The notes under the pieces were generated by a model. That model saw nothing but the letters and a program-made list of their open reading frames with translations, had not been told where the DNA came from and did not search any database. Source: JANLTX01 sp049840835 (GTDB lineage: Bacteria > Armatimonadota > Armatimonadia > Armatimonadales > Armatimonadaceae). Taken from it: a DNA stretch of 64,000 nt. Position numbers and translations under genes: made by a program. Below are positions 1 through 9,176 of the stretch, one piece after another (positions within the stretch are counted from its first letter, which is position 1; every line of letters begins with the position of its first letter). The stretch is from positions 992,001-1,056,000 of the forward strand of contig JASGJG010000003.1 of the NCBI GenBank assembly GCA_049840835.1. Reading direction: 5' to 3'.

Positions 1-966
1 GTCCGTGTTCCAGGAGTTCTCTGGCCGCGGTAGCTCTGGCCGCTGTGACCCCCAGGGAAGCCGGGCCCGCTCCTGCGCCTGCTTGATGCAGCTCTCCCAG
101 GAATCCGTGACCGCCTTCGGGCCATAGTACACCACCCTTACCCGGTCCCATAGAGTTGGTGTTGTAGGCAAGAAGGGGCTATCCTCACTCGCTGAGTCCG
201 CCCGGTATAGTGGCCTCTCGGAGCGGGTTGGCTGTCCCGGAAGGCTCGGCGCCAGCTCCTCCCACACAGATAGCGGCCCATCCTTAAAACTGGGCAGAAC
301 GCGTGCCGGGTAGGTAATCCGAAAGTCTTCTCGCAAGTTTTCGGCTAAGGGCCAGCGGCGCTCCTCGATTCGTTCCAGGCGCGCCACGGCGGCGCGTGCT
401 GTTTTTGCATCTACCCGGTCCGCCAGCAGGGTTGCCGATAGATGCCCACGCCACTCGTAATCCTGCCCGGCCAGTGCCGTGAGGAACTCGCCTCCCCGTG
501 GCAGCATGACCCCTAGCTCTATGGCGTCCAGAGCACAGCGCATACTTTCCGGCAGATTTCCCTGCTCGGCGCTGGCTCGTGCCGCAAAGAGGAGCATGCT
601 CAGATGAGGTTCGTAGGCTAGCGAGCTACGGCTGGCAATCTTCCCTAGCTCCGCTTGAGGAACCAGAAATTTTTGCCCCAGAGCCTCGCGCGTTTTTGCA
701 AGGCAGCGTTGGCTAAGGGTACGAAGCTTCTGTTGCTCTGCTGAAGACCGTCTTGAAAGATTAAAGGAGCGCAGGTCCTCCTCAGGCAAGGTTCCTATGA
801 CCATTGCTTGCTGAAACGTATCGTAACCGTTGGGAGAAGGAAGCCGCCTCGCCGGGGGTGGGAGCAGGGGAGTAATATAGTTTCCCTGATACCAGACCAC
901 CAGCGCGCTGCCGAGCGCCAACAGGATAATACCGGTACCTCTCACAACGCGTTTGAAACGACTCAT
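1..966 (-). CDS. Array-1 paralogue 1, signal-anchored protein (3' end outside window)
   Basis: The reading frame is open from an ATG at 966 to the window edge (322 codons), so the C-terminus is missing. The N-terminus reads MSRFKR followed by a hydrophobic stretch and WYQGNY, like the other copies: a short basic tail plus one membrane anchor, with the rest probably outside the membrane. The shared family blocks are SPNGYDTFQ near residue 45, KTREAL, a helical stretch with GVMLPRGG, DAKTARAA and VYYGPK. It is closest in style to the copy at 7621-8946 and to the VYYGPK-bearing copies. The gene lies 73 nt downstream of the next copy in the same direction. Function is unknown; relation to the family is clear from the sequence. 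Confidence 0.85.
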   Translation of the reverse strand, partial: MSRFKRVVRGTGIILLALGSALVVWYQGNYITPLLPPPARRLPSPNGYDTFQQAMVIGTLPEEDLRSFNLSRRSSAEQQKLRTLSQRCLAKTREALGQKFLVPQAELGKIASRSSLAYEPHLSMLLFAARASAEQGNLPESMRCALDAIELGVMLPRGGEFLTALAGQDYEWRGHLSATLLADRVDAKTARAAVARLERIEERRWPLAENLREDFRITYPARVLPSFKDGPLSVWEELAPSLPGQPTRSERPLYRADSASEDSPFLPTTPTLWDRVRVVYYGPKAVTDSWESCIKQAQERARLPWGSQRPELPRPENSWNTD

Positions 967-1039
967 CTCTAGCTTGCCGCTATTATCTTCGGCATCTGGC
1001 TTCACACTCCAGAGTCAACGGTAAGCCTCTTCAGGCGGC

Positions 1040-2359
1040 TCACGCGAGAACATCTCCCTTAGAAGTGATGTTGATATAGGGCCTGCGGGTCTTGTCTTTA
1101 CTGCGCGAGGGAACGGGAGTGCCGTTATCGTCTTTCGCATCTGGCCCTACACTCCAGAGCGTGTAGGACTTACCGTTGCTATGGTACTTCAGCGGACTGT
1201 TCGTAGGCGAGAACGGATCTATGGGCAGGTTTTTCAGTGTCTTCGGATAGTGGCCGGTTTGTAGAAACGTTGCGTGAAGTAACAGCTTGATTTGGAGCAA
1301 AGACAGGTACATGCGCTCTTCGCGGTCCTTGTATTCCAGCTGAGCGTAGACTGGTCCGATTAGCTGTGCGATCAGGTTGCCTTTCAACCCGCCCGAAGGC
1401 TCTTGGAGCACCGGGCGCTCTGGTCCCCAGGGAAGCCGGGATAGCGCCTCCATCTGCCTCATATAGCGGTCTAGCTCGGTAATCGTCGGTCCCGGTCCCT
1501 GGTAGGTCACCAGCGCCTGGATTCCTGTAAGCATCGCACGATCCTGAAACGAAGGCGGCGGTGGACTGTCTTCTCCCTGAACAAAGGCAAAGAAGGAGTT
1601 GAAGCCGAGCATGCCATTGTAAGTTTCCCCGATACGCTGCCAGGCGGCGAAGGGGTTGCCGGTAAACAGGGTACGCATGTCCTGGTTGAGTGCCCGGTTC
1701 TGTGCCTGCAGCACTTCAGAGAAAGGCACACGCTCTGTAGCGATATGCTCTAAGCGCCCGGCGACACCCTGAGCAATGGGAATCTCTAACCTGTCTACGA
1801 CTCGATCGAGGGCTCGAACGCCCATTGCTTCGCAGGTGTATCCATAAAGAAACGGCATCATGTCGCCGCCATGGGGAATCGCAACACCCATTTCAATGGC
1901 GTCTGCATAGCAGATTGCTGCATCGCTCAGATTGCCAGCGGCAGCATACGTATCTCCGGCGAATATCTGCATCCGAGCCTGGTCGCGCTGAGATTTTCCC
2001 AATTTGGTGGAATCCGTTCCCGGCGGAATGACGTAGACCTGGGCAAGCGCCTCCCGCGTTTTTCGGAGAGCGGGTTCGTTGGCTGTGACTAACTTCAGGC
2101 GAGCGGCCAGTGGATAGGTCTTGTAGCGCGGAGGCGAGTAGGACAGCATCTTGGGCACAACCGGTACGCCGTCTTTCTCCATAACAGCAAGACCAATAGC
2201 CTCTTGAAGTGTGTCGAACCCGTTGAGCGTGGGAAGGTCAACGCTGTGCTCCGACACCGGTGGGAGTACATAGTGCCCCTTGTACCAGCATCCGGTCAGG
2301 CAGCCCATGACTACTGTAGTGATGCCTACCCCGATGCCGAATCGTTTGAGTTTGCTCAT
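1040..2359 (-). CDS. Array-1 paralogue 2, signal-anchored protein, possible lipoprotein
   Basis: 439 residues. It starts MSKLKRFGIG, then a hydrophobic segment ending LTGC-W. The LTGC could act as a lipobox, and no other copy in the array has a Cys there, so this one may be a lipoprotein. The middle is helical with DAAICYADAIEMGVAIPHGG. The C-terminal module has a GHYP motif, DPFSPTNSPL and LWSVGPDAKDDNG, an ending seen in many uncharacterised proteins of Planctomycetes/Armatimonadota type and reminiscent of the GspG pseudopilin tail. Its ATG overlaps the stop of the upstream copy by 4 nt, indicating translational coupling. Function unknown. Confidence 0.88.
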   Translation of the reverse strand: MSKLKRFGIGVGITTVVMGCLTGCWYKGHYVLPPVSEHSVDLPTLNGFDTLQEAIGLAVMEKDGVPVVPKMLSYSPPRYKTYPLAARLKLVTANEPALRKTREALAQVYVIPPGTDSTKLGKSQRDQARMQIFAGDTYAAAGNLSDAAICYADAIEMGVAIPHGGDMMPFLYGYTCEAMGVRALDRVVDRLEIPIAQGVAGRLEHIATERVPFSEVLQAQNRALNQDMRTLFTGNPFAAWQRIGETYNGMLGFNSFFAFVQGEDSPPPPSFQDRAMLTGIQALVTYQGPGPTITELDRYMRQMEALSRLPWGPERPVLQEPSGGLKGNLIAQLIGPVYAQLEYKDREERMYLSLLQIKLLLHATFLQTGHYPKTLKNLPIDPFSPTNSPLKYHSNGKSYTLWSVGPDAKDDNGTPVPSRSKDKTRRPYINITSKGDVLA

Positions 2360-3609
2360 GTGTTGATACCCGCTACAACATCGCCGGGTTTGTAACCATC
2401 CTGGCTTTGCCAGTTTCGGTTTTTCGTATCAATAGGCTTGCCATTATCGTCTCTGGCATCAGGCCCCACGCTCCAGAGTGTGAAGGTCTTACCATCACTC
2501 CGATAACCAAGCGGGCTACGAGTGGGCGAAAACGGGTCTTCGGGCAGGCTTTCCAGGTTTGTGGGGTAGCCCCCGGTTTCCAGGAATATAGCACGCAGGC
2601 GGAGTCTGGTCTGAAGCAGTGCCAGGAGAGTGCACATTCGCCGGTAGGGAAACTCCGTTCGACCTGCCCCTGACCCTATGAGTTCTACCAGCGGATTACG
2701 GGATGGCTCTTTCGTCGATGGACGTTGCGGACCCCAGGGTAGTTTCGACTGTTCCGCAACCCTGTTGATGCCATGGTCTAGAGCGGCTATTGTCGGTCCC
2801 GGCCCCTCATAGGTCATCGCTACTTGAAAGGGGAGAAGCTGCGCTGTGCTTGCATCCGCCCCGAATTCTTTTTCTATGTTTTTCCAGGCAGTAAGTGGGC
2901 TGTTGGTAAGCAGTTTGGTGACTCTATGGCTTATCTCAAGACTTTCCTGGTGCAGGTTATCTGGGAGCGGGCTACGTTTCTGCTCTATCTTTGCCAGGCG
3001 GTCCGCAGCGGCGCGAGCGGTTCTGGCGTCCAGCTTATCCACGAGCCCGTTGAGCGCGGTAGCGCCCAGAGTTTCGGTGGCAGTACCGAATATAACTGGA
3101 AGAACGCCGCCACCCCGAGGAACCATGACGCCAAGTTCGATAGCGTCCAGGTCGCATCGGGCAGCTTCTGGGAGGTTGCCCGTATCTGTGTAAGCGTCTC
3201 CCGCGAACACGAGCATACGCGCCTGATTACGAAAGGGACCCCCCTCGATTTCGGGGCTTATGTGGGCGGGAATGAGATATTCCTGCGCCAGCGCCTCTCG
3301 GGTCTTTGCGATAGAAGCCGCATTCGCCTGCGCTAGCTTCAGCCGCCCCGCCAGAGGCTGCATTGGGTAGCGTAGGGCAGAGTCATTACCGGGCAGTGGT
3401 GTCGGAGAGACTTCAATGCCCTCTCGCTTCTCCACAGTGAGTTCGAACGCTTTCTGGAGCGTATCGAATCCATTGGGATTGGGCGGGGCTACTTTAGCCT
3501 CAACCAGTGGCGGCAGGATGTAGTGCTGCTTGTACCATACCCCCGTCAGTGCGCCCAGTACGACTAGCGTAATGCCTGCTCCTATGCCAAGTCGCTTGAG
3601 TTTGCTCAT
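2356..3609 (-). CDS. Array-1 paralogue 3, signal-anchored protein
   Basis: 417 residues, MSKLKRLGIG start, a membrane anchor at about residues 8-25, then PNGFDTLQ, KTREALAQEYL, DARTARAAADRLAKIEQKR, YEGPGPTI, LPWGPQRP and a C-terminal DPFSPTRSPL / LWSVGPDARDDNG module. It is about 20 residues shorter than copy 2 because the segment before TYEGPGPT is reduced. It sits 8 nt downstream of copy 4 and overlaps copy 2 by 4 nt, so it is part of one transcription unit. It belongs to subtype A (YEGPGPT or YQGPGPT in the middle, FTLWSVGPDA at the end). Function unknown. Confidence 0.9.
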   Translation of the reverse strand: MSKLKRLGIGAGITLVVLGALTGVWYKQHYILPPLVEAKVAPPNPNGFDTLQKAFELTVEKREGIEVSPTPLPGNDSALRYPMQPLAGRLKLAQANAASIAKTREALAQEYLIPAHISPEIEGGPFRNQARMLVFAGDAYTDTGNLPEAARCDLDAIELGVMVPRGGGVLPVIFGTATETLGATALNGLVDKLDARTARAAADRLAKIEQKRSPLPDNLHQESLEISHRVTKLLTNSPLTAWKNIEKEFGADASTAQLLPFQVAMTYEGPGPTIAALDHGINRVAEQSKLPWGPQRPSTKEPSRNPLVELIGSGAGRTEFPYRRMCTLLALLQTRLRLRAIFLETGGYPTNLESLPEDPFSPTRSPLGYRSDGKTFTLWSVGPDARDDNGKPIDTKNRNWQSQDGYKPGDVVAGINT

Positions 3610-3617
3610 AGCTGCCT

Positions 3618-4949
3618 CTACCAGGTATTTACTCGCGCCACAAAATCACCGGTCTTGTTTGCAGTGATGTACCCGCGCTTACCTTCCATGTCTATAGGCT
3701 TGCCGCCATCGTTTTGTGCGTCTGGGCCTACACTCCAGAGTTTGCCATCTGGACTATAACTCAGAGGTGCGCGTGTGGGAGAGAACGGGTCTATAGGCAC
3801 AGCCTCCAGGTAGCCCTGGGCTACTAGCTGACTCAGCGCCTTCGGGTAGATGCCATGTTCCAGATGATAGGCATGGAGCGCCAGATAGGTTTGCAGGAGG
3901 GCGGACTGGGCGCGTACGTGGACATCTCGGAACTCTGCTGCGGGAAAGAAGGGAAAAATAAATTCGTTGAGTGGGTCCTGTGGCGGGAGAACTTTCACGC
4001 GTTTAGAACCCCACGGACGCTGAGCCTGTTCTCGAACCGCTTTCATCCACTGGTCGGAATTATCCAGCACGGTTTTAGGACCGTAGTAAACGACTCTTAT
4101 CCGCCACCAGAGAAAGTGTGCCCGATCCGACAGAGTCGGCTCTTTTGCGACCTGCTCCTCTTCTGCCGTATCCGAATCTGCGTCATAGTAGTCCTTCAGC
4201 TCGCCTGTTAGTCGCCAGGAACTCCTGGGGCCATCTTTGAAGAACATGGGGAGATACATGCGATTATTGCTTTGCCGCTCTTCATCAATAGTCTCTACAA
4301 GCGACCAGCGCTTCCCCTCTATCTTTGCCAGGCGCAGGGCAGCAGCTCGTGCGGTCTTTGCATCGAGACTATCCACAAGCGCCCACGCCGCTCTCTGGTT
4401 GAGGCTTTCACAGGCAAGCCCTGTCAGTGCGGGAGAGAGGTCAGCGCCACGAGGAACCGTAATACCAAGCTCCATACCATCGATGGCGCACCGCATGGCT
4501 TCCGGCTGGTTGCCCGAATCGGCATAGGTCTGTGACGCGAAGGTCAGCAAGCGGGCCAGATTTCGGAGCCGGGCATATTTCGGATAATTCAAGGCAGATG
4601 GGGTATCAATAGGGAACAGGTATTCCTGCTGCAGCGCCTCTCTGGTCTTCTCTATAGCAGGTCGATTCGCCGCCAGAAGCGGCACACGTCCCGCTAGTGC
4701 CTGTGTCGGATACTGGCGAGTAGAGGGGCTATTCGCATACCAGGGGCGCACAACGATGCCGCTTTGAGTTTCGACCTCCAATTTCAGGGCATCCTGAAGC
4801 GTATCGAAACCGTTTGGCGAAGGCAGAGCAATCCGGCGCGCTTGCTCCGGTAGCATTCCATAGTGGCTCTGATACCAGAGCGGAATAACTGCTCCCAGCG
4901 CTGCCAGTGTGATGCCCGTACCTATAGCAAAGCGTTTCAAGCGGCTCAT
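3618..4949 (-). CDS. Array-1 paralogue 4, signal-anchored protein
   Basis: 443 residues, subtype B: VYYGPK in the middle, and a C-terminal module reading LHAYHLEHGIYPKAL, VPIDPFSPTRAPL, LWSVGPDAQNDGG and a final FVARVNTW. The N-terminus is MSRLKRFAIG plus one hydrophobic anchor. The length of 1332 nt is a useful reference, since the frameshifted copy 6 is exactly one base shorter. Its start overlaps the stop of copy 5 by 4 nt. The pair copy 4-copy 3 (B then A in the direction of transcription) mirrors the pair copy 6-copy 5, which suggests that a two-gene block was duplicated. Function unknown. Confidence 0.9.
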   Translation of the reverse strand: MSRLKRFAIGTGITLAALGAVIPLWYQSHYGMLPEQARRIALPSPNGFDTLQDALKLEVETQSGIVVRPWYANSPSTRQYPTQALAGRVPLLAANRPAIEKTREALQQEYLFPIDTPSALNYPKYARLRNLARLLTFASQTYADSGNQPEAMRCAIDGMELGITVPRGADLSPALTGLACESLNQRAAWALVDSLDAKTARAAALRLAKIEGKRWSLVETIDEERQSNNRMYLPMFFKDGPRSSWRLTGELKDYYDADSDTAEEEQVAKEPTLSDRAHFLWWRIRVVYYGPKTVLDNSDQWMKAVREQAQRPWGSKRVKVLPPQDPLNEFIFPFFPAAEFRDVHVRAQSALLQTYLALHAYHLEHGIYPKALSQLVAQGYLEAVPIDPFSPTRAPLSYSPDGKLWSVGPDAQNDGGKPIDMEGKRGYITANKTGDFVARVNTW

Positions 4950-6246
4950 GCGAGAATATCCCCCTGAGTATCTACGTGGATGGCAGGTTTGCGTGTCTTA
5001 TCACTATCGGGCGGAGGCGGTGGAGTGCCGCCATTATCTGCCGCATCTGGCCCTACGCTCCAGAGAGTAAAAGTCTGGCCATCGCTACGATACTTCAACG
5101 GGCTACGTGTAGGAGAAAATGGGTCACTGGGCAAGTTCTCTAGTTTTGCCGGATAGCATCCTGTTTCCAGGAACGTTGCCCGAAGCCGCAGCTTGGTTTT
5201 GACTAATACCAAATTTGTGCGTGCCTGCACGTCTTTAAACTCGGTCCAGGTGAACACTGGACCGATAAACTGCGCCAGAACATTGCCATTTGGCTCTTTC
5301 AGAGCAGGTCGCTGTGGTCCCCAGGGCAGCTTCGATTGTTCGGCAAGCGTATGCATCCAGTCATCCAGCTTTGTAATCGTTGGCCCCGGACCCTGATAGG
5401 TGACTAAGGTCTGAAGCCCGACAAGCCGTGCCTTATCTGCCAGAGAGGGGTTGCCACCTCCTGTTTCTCCCAGTAGGGCCGAGGTAAAGGTAGATACCCC
5501 GTAGTAGTTCGTGCCGATATTCCTCCAGGCGGTAAGCGGACTTTGGGTGAAGAGTTTCTCCATCTCATGATGGAGACCGTGGTTTTCCTGGTACAGAATC
5601 TCAGGAAACGGCGTGCGCTTCTGCTCAATTCGGGCCAGCCTGTCTGCAGCGGCACGAGCGGTTTTCGCGTCTAGCTTCTCCAGCAGCCTATTCAGAGCAG
5701 CCATCCCCATATTTTCACAGGCAGTTCCCCAGAGAAATGGCATAATACCGCCGCCATGGGGGATAGTGACGCCCAACTCAATCGCGTCCAGGATGCATCG
5801 GGACGCTTCCGGCAGGTTGCCCGAGTCCGCGTAAGTTTCCCCCGCAATGATAAGCATGTAAGCCTGGTCGCGCAGAGGCTTTCCTACATGTGTGTCCGTG
5901 TTATGTGGAGGAAAGCGATACTGCTGAGCGAGTGCCTCTCGGGTTTTCGCAATAGAAGCAGCATTGGCTTGAACCAGTTTCAGGCGATCGGGCAGGGAGA
6001 AAGTCACATAGCGTGTGGGGTAAGAGTCAGATACTCGTTTCGGGCGGACCGTAACGCCGTCTTTCTCCATAACTGTAAACTTCAGAGCGTCCTGAAGCGT
6101 ATCGTAACCATTGGGGTGAAGGGTGGTATATCTGCCCTCTTCGATAGGTGGCATTGTATAGTGCCCCTGGTACCAAAAGGCAGTAAAACTGCTCAGTGCA
6201 ATAAGCACGATGCCCGAACCTATACCGAATCTCTTCAGCTTTCCAT
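4946..6246 (-). pseudogene. Array-1 paralogue 5, canonical start frameshifted at codon 2
   Basis: Subtype A copy. The body is intact (PNGYDTLQ, KTREALAQQY, DAKTARAAADRLARIEQKR, YQGPGPTI, LPWGPQRP, DPFSPTRSPL, LWSVGPDA). The conserved ATG is present at 6244-6246, but one base is missing just after it: that ATG now reads Met-Glu-Ser-stop, while the family sequence KLKRFGIG continues in the neighbouring frame. From this ATG the gene is 1301 nt, one short of a multiple of three. The open frame could still be translated from a GTG at 6208, giving 420 residues that keep most of the hydrophobic anchor but lose the basic N-terminal tail. It is either a fresh pseudogene, a gene with a shifted start, or a sequencing error. 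Confidence 0.75.
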
Positions 6247-6254
6247 AGTTGTCT

Positions 6255-7585
6255 TTACCAGGTATTTACTCGTGCTACAAAATCACCCTTTTTCTCTATA
6301 GTGACATAGCCTCGCTTGCCTTGCATATCAATAGGTTTACCGTCATCGTTTTTGGCATCCGGTCCTACGCTCCAGAGAGTGCCATCGGGTTTGTAGCAGA
6401 GTGGCGCACGAGTGGGAGAGAAGGGATCTATGGGTACGGCTTTCAAGTAGCCTGCCGTAACAAGAGCATTCAGCGATGATGGGTAACTGCCCTTCTCCAA
6501 CCGATAGGCATGCAGCGCTAGATAGGCTCGTAACAGGGCAGATTGCGCCCGTATATGTACGTCCTTAAACTCTGCCTCCGGAAAGAAAGGCCTTACTATC
6601 CGGTTTAGCGGGTCGGCAGGCTTTGGAATCTCTGGGCGCGCAGGCCCCCAGGGTAGCTTTGCGTAATCTCGTGTCGCTGCCATCCATTTCTCCGAATTCT
6701 CCTGTACCGTCTTTGGCCCGTAATACACCACCTGCACGCGATTCCAGAAGTTTTGGGCACGTATGGCCAGCCCTCGCGGAGGCGTCTCCTCAGAATAATC
6801 TGAGAAATCTGACTCCATGAGATCAAAGTCGAAATCCGCATTATCCCAGGTCTTTTTCAGGTTGCCATTGTGGAAGGCGGGCATGAGATAGAAGCGGTTA
6901 TTCTCCTGCCGGTCCACATCCACCGCCTCGATCAGCGGCCAGCGCTTCGCCTCAACCGCCTCCATGCGTAGCGCAGCAGCCCGCGCACTCTTTGCATCCA
7001 GTCGATCCGCGATATTCCAGGCAGGTTTTTGAGCGATAGACTCGCACGCGCACCCCACCAGTGCCGATATCACCGAACCTCCACGCGGCGCTGTGATACC
7101 CAGCTCCATACCGTCCAGGCAGCAGCGCATCGCCTCATTCACATCGCCCATGTCCGCATAGGTGCGCGCTACAAAGCTCAGCAAGCGTGCCAGCTCTCGC
7201 TGCTTCGCCTGCTTGATGATTCGGTATCCATATGAATACTGGCAGGAACCATACACTCCTGACCAAGCGCCTCACGGATCTTTGCAATGGCAGGTTGATT
7301 CGCCTCCAGCAGCTTTTGTCGCCCCATCAGGGACTGCACCGGATAGCGTAGGGGAGATTCGCCTTCGTTCAGTGGGCGCGGCGAGACATAGATCCTGCCC
7401 ATTGCCGGTACCTCTAACTTCGCGGCTTCCTGAAGTGTATCGAAACCATTAGGAGAGGGGAGAGTGACTTTTACCTCCGGCAGGGGCGGCACTATGTAAT
7501 GCTCCCGGTACCAGATTGTAGTAAGTCCACCGAGCGCAATAATCGTAGCACCAGTGCCGATAGCGAAACGTTTCAGGCGACCCAT
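6255..7585 (-). pseudogene. Array-1 paralogue 6, split by a single-base frameshift
   Basis: Subtype B copy in two overlapping frames. The N-terminal part (7585 down to 7178) reads MGRLKRFAIG, anchor, PNGFDTLQ, KIREALGQE. The C-terminal part (frame ending at 6255) resumes with LARLLSFVARTYADMG, then VYYGPK, DPFSPTRAPL, LWSVGPDAKNDDG and FVARVNTW. The frames switch near 7215-7225. Total length from ATG to stop is 1331 nt, exactly one less than the 1332 nt of copy 4, so a one-base deletion explains it. No slippery heptamer is visible at the junction, so programmed frameshifting is unlikely. Confidence 0.82.
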
Positions 7586-7620
7586 ACGGGTAAGGCCCTT
7601 TAGTTAGCAGAAGGTTGCGT

Positions 7621-8946
7621 TTAGCTATCCGTGCGCTTACTGGTGGTATCGACAGGAGGTAGCATGTCTCCTGTTTGATAGTTGTCTCTCCCTAACTGAT
7701 CTTTCCCTGGCACCTGCCCGTTATCGTCTGTGGCATTCGGCCCGACACTCCATAGCTTTCCATCTGGTGCATAGCGCAGGGGCGAGCGGGTTGGGGAGAA
7801 CGGATCCTTAGGGACCGATTTCAAGTACCCTGCCGAGACTAATTGCTCCAGAGATTGTGGGTAGCTGCCGCGCTCCAGGCGATAGGCACGCAGGGCGAGA
7901 TAGGTACGCAACAGAGCAGCCTGCGCTCGCTGGGAATAGTTACCGGCTTCTCTGCTGGAATAGCCATAGTAGGGGTAGTCGGCTACCAGGAAATCCAGGG
8001 GAAGCTCAGAGCGCCCCGGTTGCCAGGGTTGGTCGAAGTGCTCCTGGGCGCGTTTCACCACAGCCTCGATATCCTGCATCAGAGCCTTCGGACCACCGTA
8101 GACCGCTTTCGTGCGGTACCAGAATGCGCGAACGCTTTTTGGAAGGATATCTTCCTGCTCTGAGAGGGTTTCGGAAGCGGAAGCGAGCTTACCCCAGATG
8201 TAGAAAGGTCCCTCCTTGAAATCATTGAGGGGGGAGTAGGGATTGCTACGCCACAGATTTTCCCGAAGGTTTTCCGGCAGAGGCCAGCGCTGCTCCTCCA
8301 GGGGCTCTAGCCGTGCCAATGCCTGGCGTGCCGTTTGCGCGTCTACGCGGTTGGCTAATCGCCATGCCGCGAACTGTCCTGTTGCCTCATAGCCCGCGCC
8401 AGCGTCCCAGGCATCGAGTCCACCGCCGCGCGGCATGTTGACACCAAGCGCTATCGTATCCAGAGCGCATTGCATGGCCTTGGGCAGGTCGCCGGAGTCA
8501 GAATAGGTCTGGGACGCCAACCGCAGCAGCTTCAGGTGGGAATCGTAATCTTCAGGATGAAAGAACGCGCGACGGGGAACGAGGTACTCCTGAGTCAGCG
8601 CTTCCCGCGTCTTCGCAATACAGCGCTGATTCGCGGCAAGAGTCTTCTGGCGCTCTGTTAGAGGCAGGCTTGCCGCCCCCTGGAAATATTCCATGTTGGC
8701 GGCCTGAATGTCCTGGCGCTCTATTAGAGATAGGCTTGCCGTTCCCTGGGGATATTGCCTCTCACTCTCGGGCTGAGTTACAAGATCCATCGCTTCCTGG
8801 AAGGTATCGTAACCATTGGGCGACGGAAGCGTATGTGCAGGTAGTGACGCCAGGGGCATGACATAGTAGCTCTGATACCAGAGCGGTATAGCTCCTAGAA
8901 CAAGGGGAATGCCCACACGAACGGCTAAGAATTTCCAGCGGCTCAT
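7621..8946 (-). CDS. Array-1 paralogue 7, first intact gene of the array
   Basis: 441 residues, MSRWKFLAVR start and one anchor. This copy contains a short internal duplication near residues 60-90, where AASLPLTERQ is preceded by the related TASLSLIERQ. The C-terminus has LRAYRLERGSYP, VPKDPFSPTRSPL and LWSVGPNATDDNG, followed by a divergent polar tail ending SKRTDS. It is the most upstream intact member of the minus-strand array, so the array promoter should lie in 8947-9170, though I cannot name clear boxes. Copy 6 starts 35 nt downstream. Function unknown. Confidence 0.88.
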   Translation of the reverse strand: MSRWKFLAVRVGIPLVLGAIPLWYQSYYVMPLASLPAHTLPSPNGYDTFQEAMDLVTQPESERQYPQGTASLSLIERQDIQAANMEYFQGAASLPLTERQKTLAANQRCIAKTREALTQEYLVPRRAFFHPEDYDSHLKLLRLASQTYSDSGDLPKAMQCALDTIALGVNMPRGGGLDAWDAGAGYEATGQFAAWRLANRVDAQTARQALARLEPLEEQRWPLPENLRENLWRSNPYSPLNDFKEGPFYIWGKLASASETLSEQEDILPKSVRAFWYRTKAVYGGPKALMQDIEAVVKRAQEHFDQPWQPGRSELPLDFLVADYPYYGYSSREAGNYSQRAQAALLRTYLALRAYRLERGSYPQSLEQLVSAGYLKSVPKDPFSPTRSPLRYAPDGKLWSVGPNATDDNGQVPGKDQLGRDNYQTGDMLPPVDTTSKRTDS

Positions 8947-8980
8947 ACAACACTATCTCTTTCCCGGCTTCCACCAACAC

Positions 8981-9105
8981 AGAGCCGGTATACCAACACT
9001 ATCTTTGGCATCAGGTGCCCTAGTCCATAGCGTAAACGTCTTACAGTTACTCTAAGATCCTATTGACCTGGGAGGTTTACCAAAGGCATCAAGCGGTAAA
9101 CTACT
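8981..9105 (-). pseudogene. Decayed C-terminal remnant of an eighth array-1 paralogue
   Basis: Reading the minus strand from 9099 downwards gives LPLDAFGKPPRSIGS, a TAG stop, then SNCKTFTLWTRAPDAKDSVG. This aligns without gaps to the C-terminal module of the intact copies (LP.DPFSPTRSPL, then S.G.TFTLWSVGPDA.D). It has an in-frame stop and many substitutions, and its N-terminal part is gone: the ATPase gene begins at 9177 on the other strand. This is the oldest visible casualty of the array. Confidence 0.75.
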
Positions 9106-9176
9106 TTGCTAACATTCTCTGGTTGTATAGCGCCAGGGAAATACGCTGAGTGGCAAGCACGCTTTAAAGGAAACTT

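Noticed and set aside
7205..7235. Programmed frameshift in array-1 copy 6
   Set aside because: No slippery heptamer, stimulatory hairpin or internal Shine-Dalgarno sequence is apparent, and the intact sister copy has no shift.
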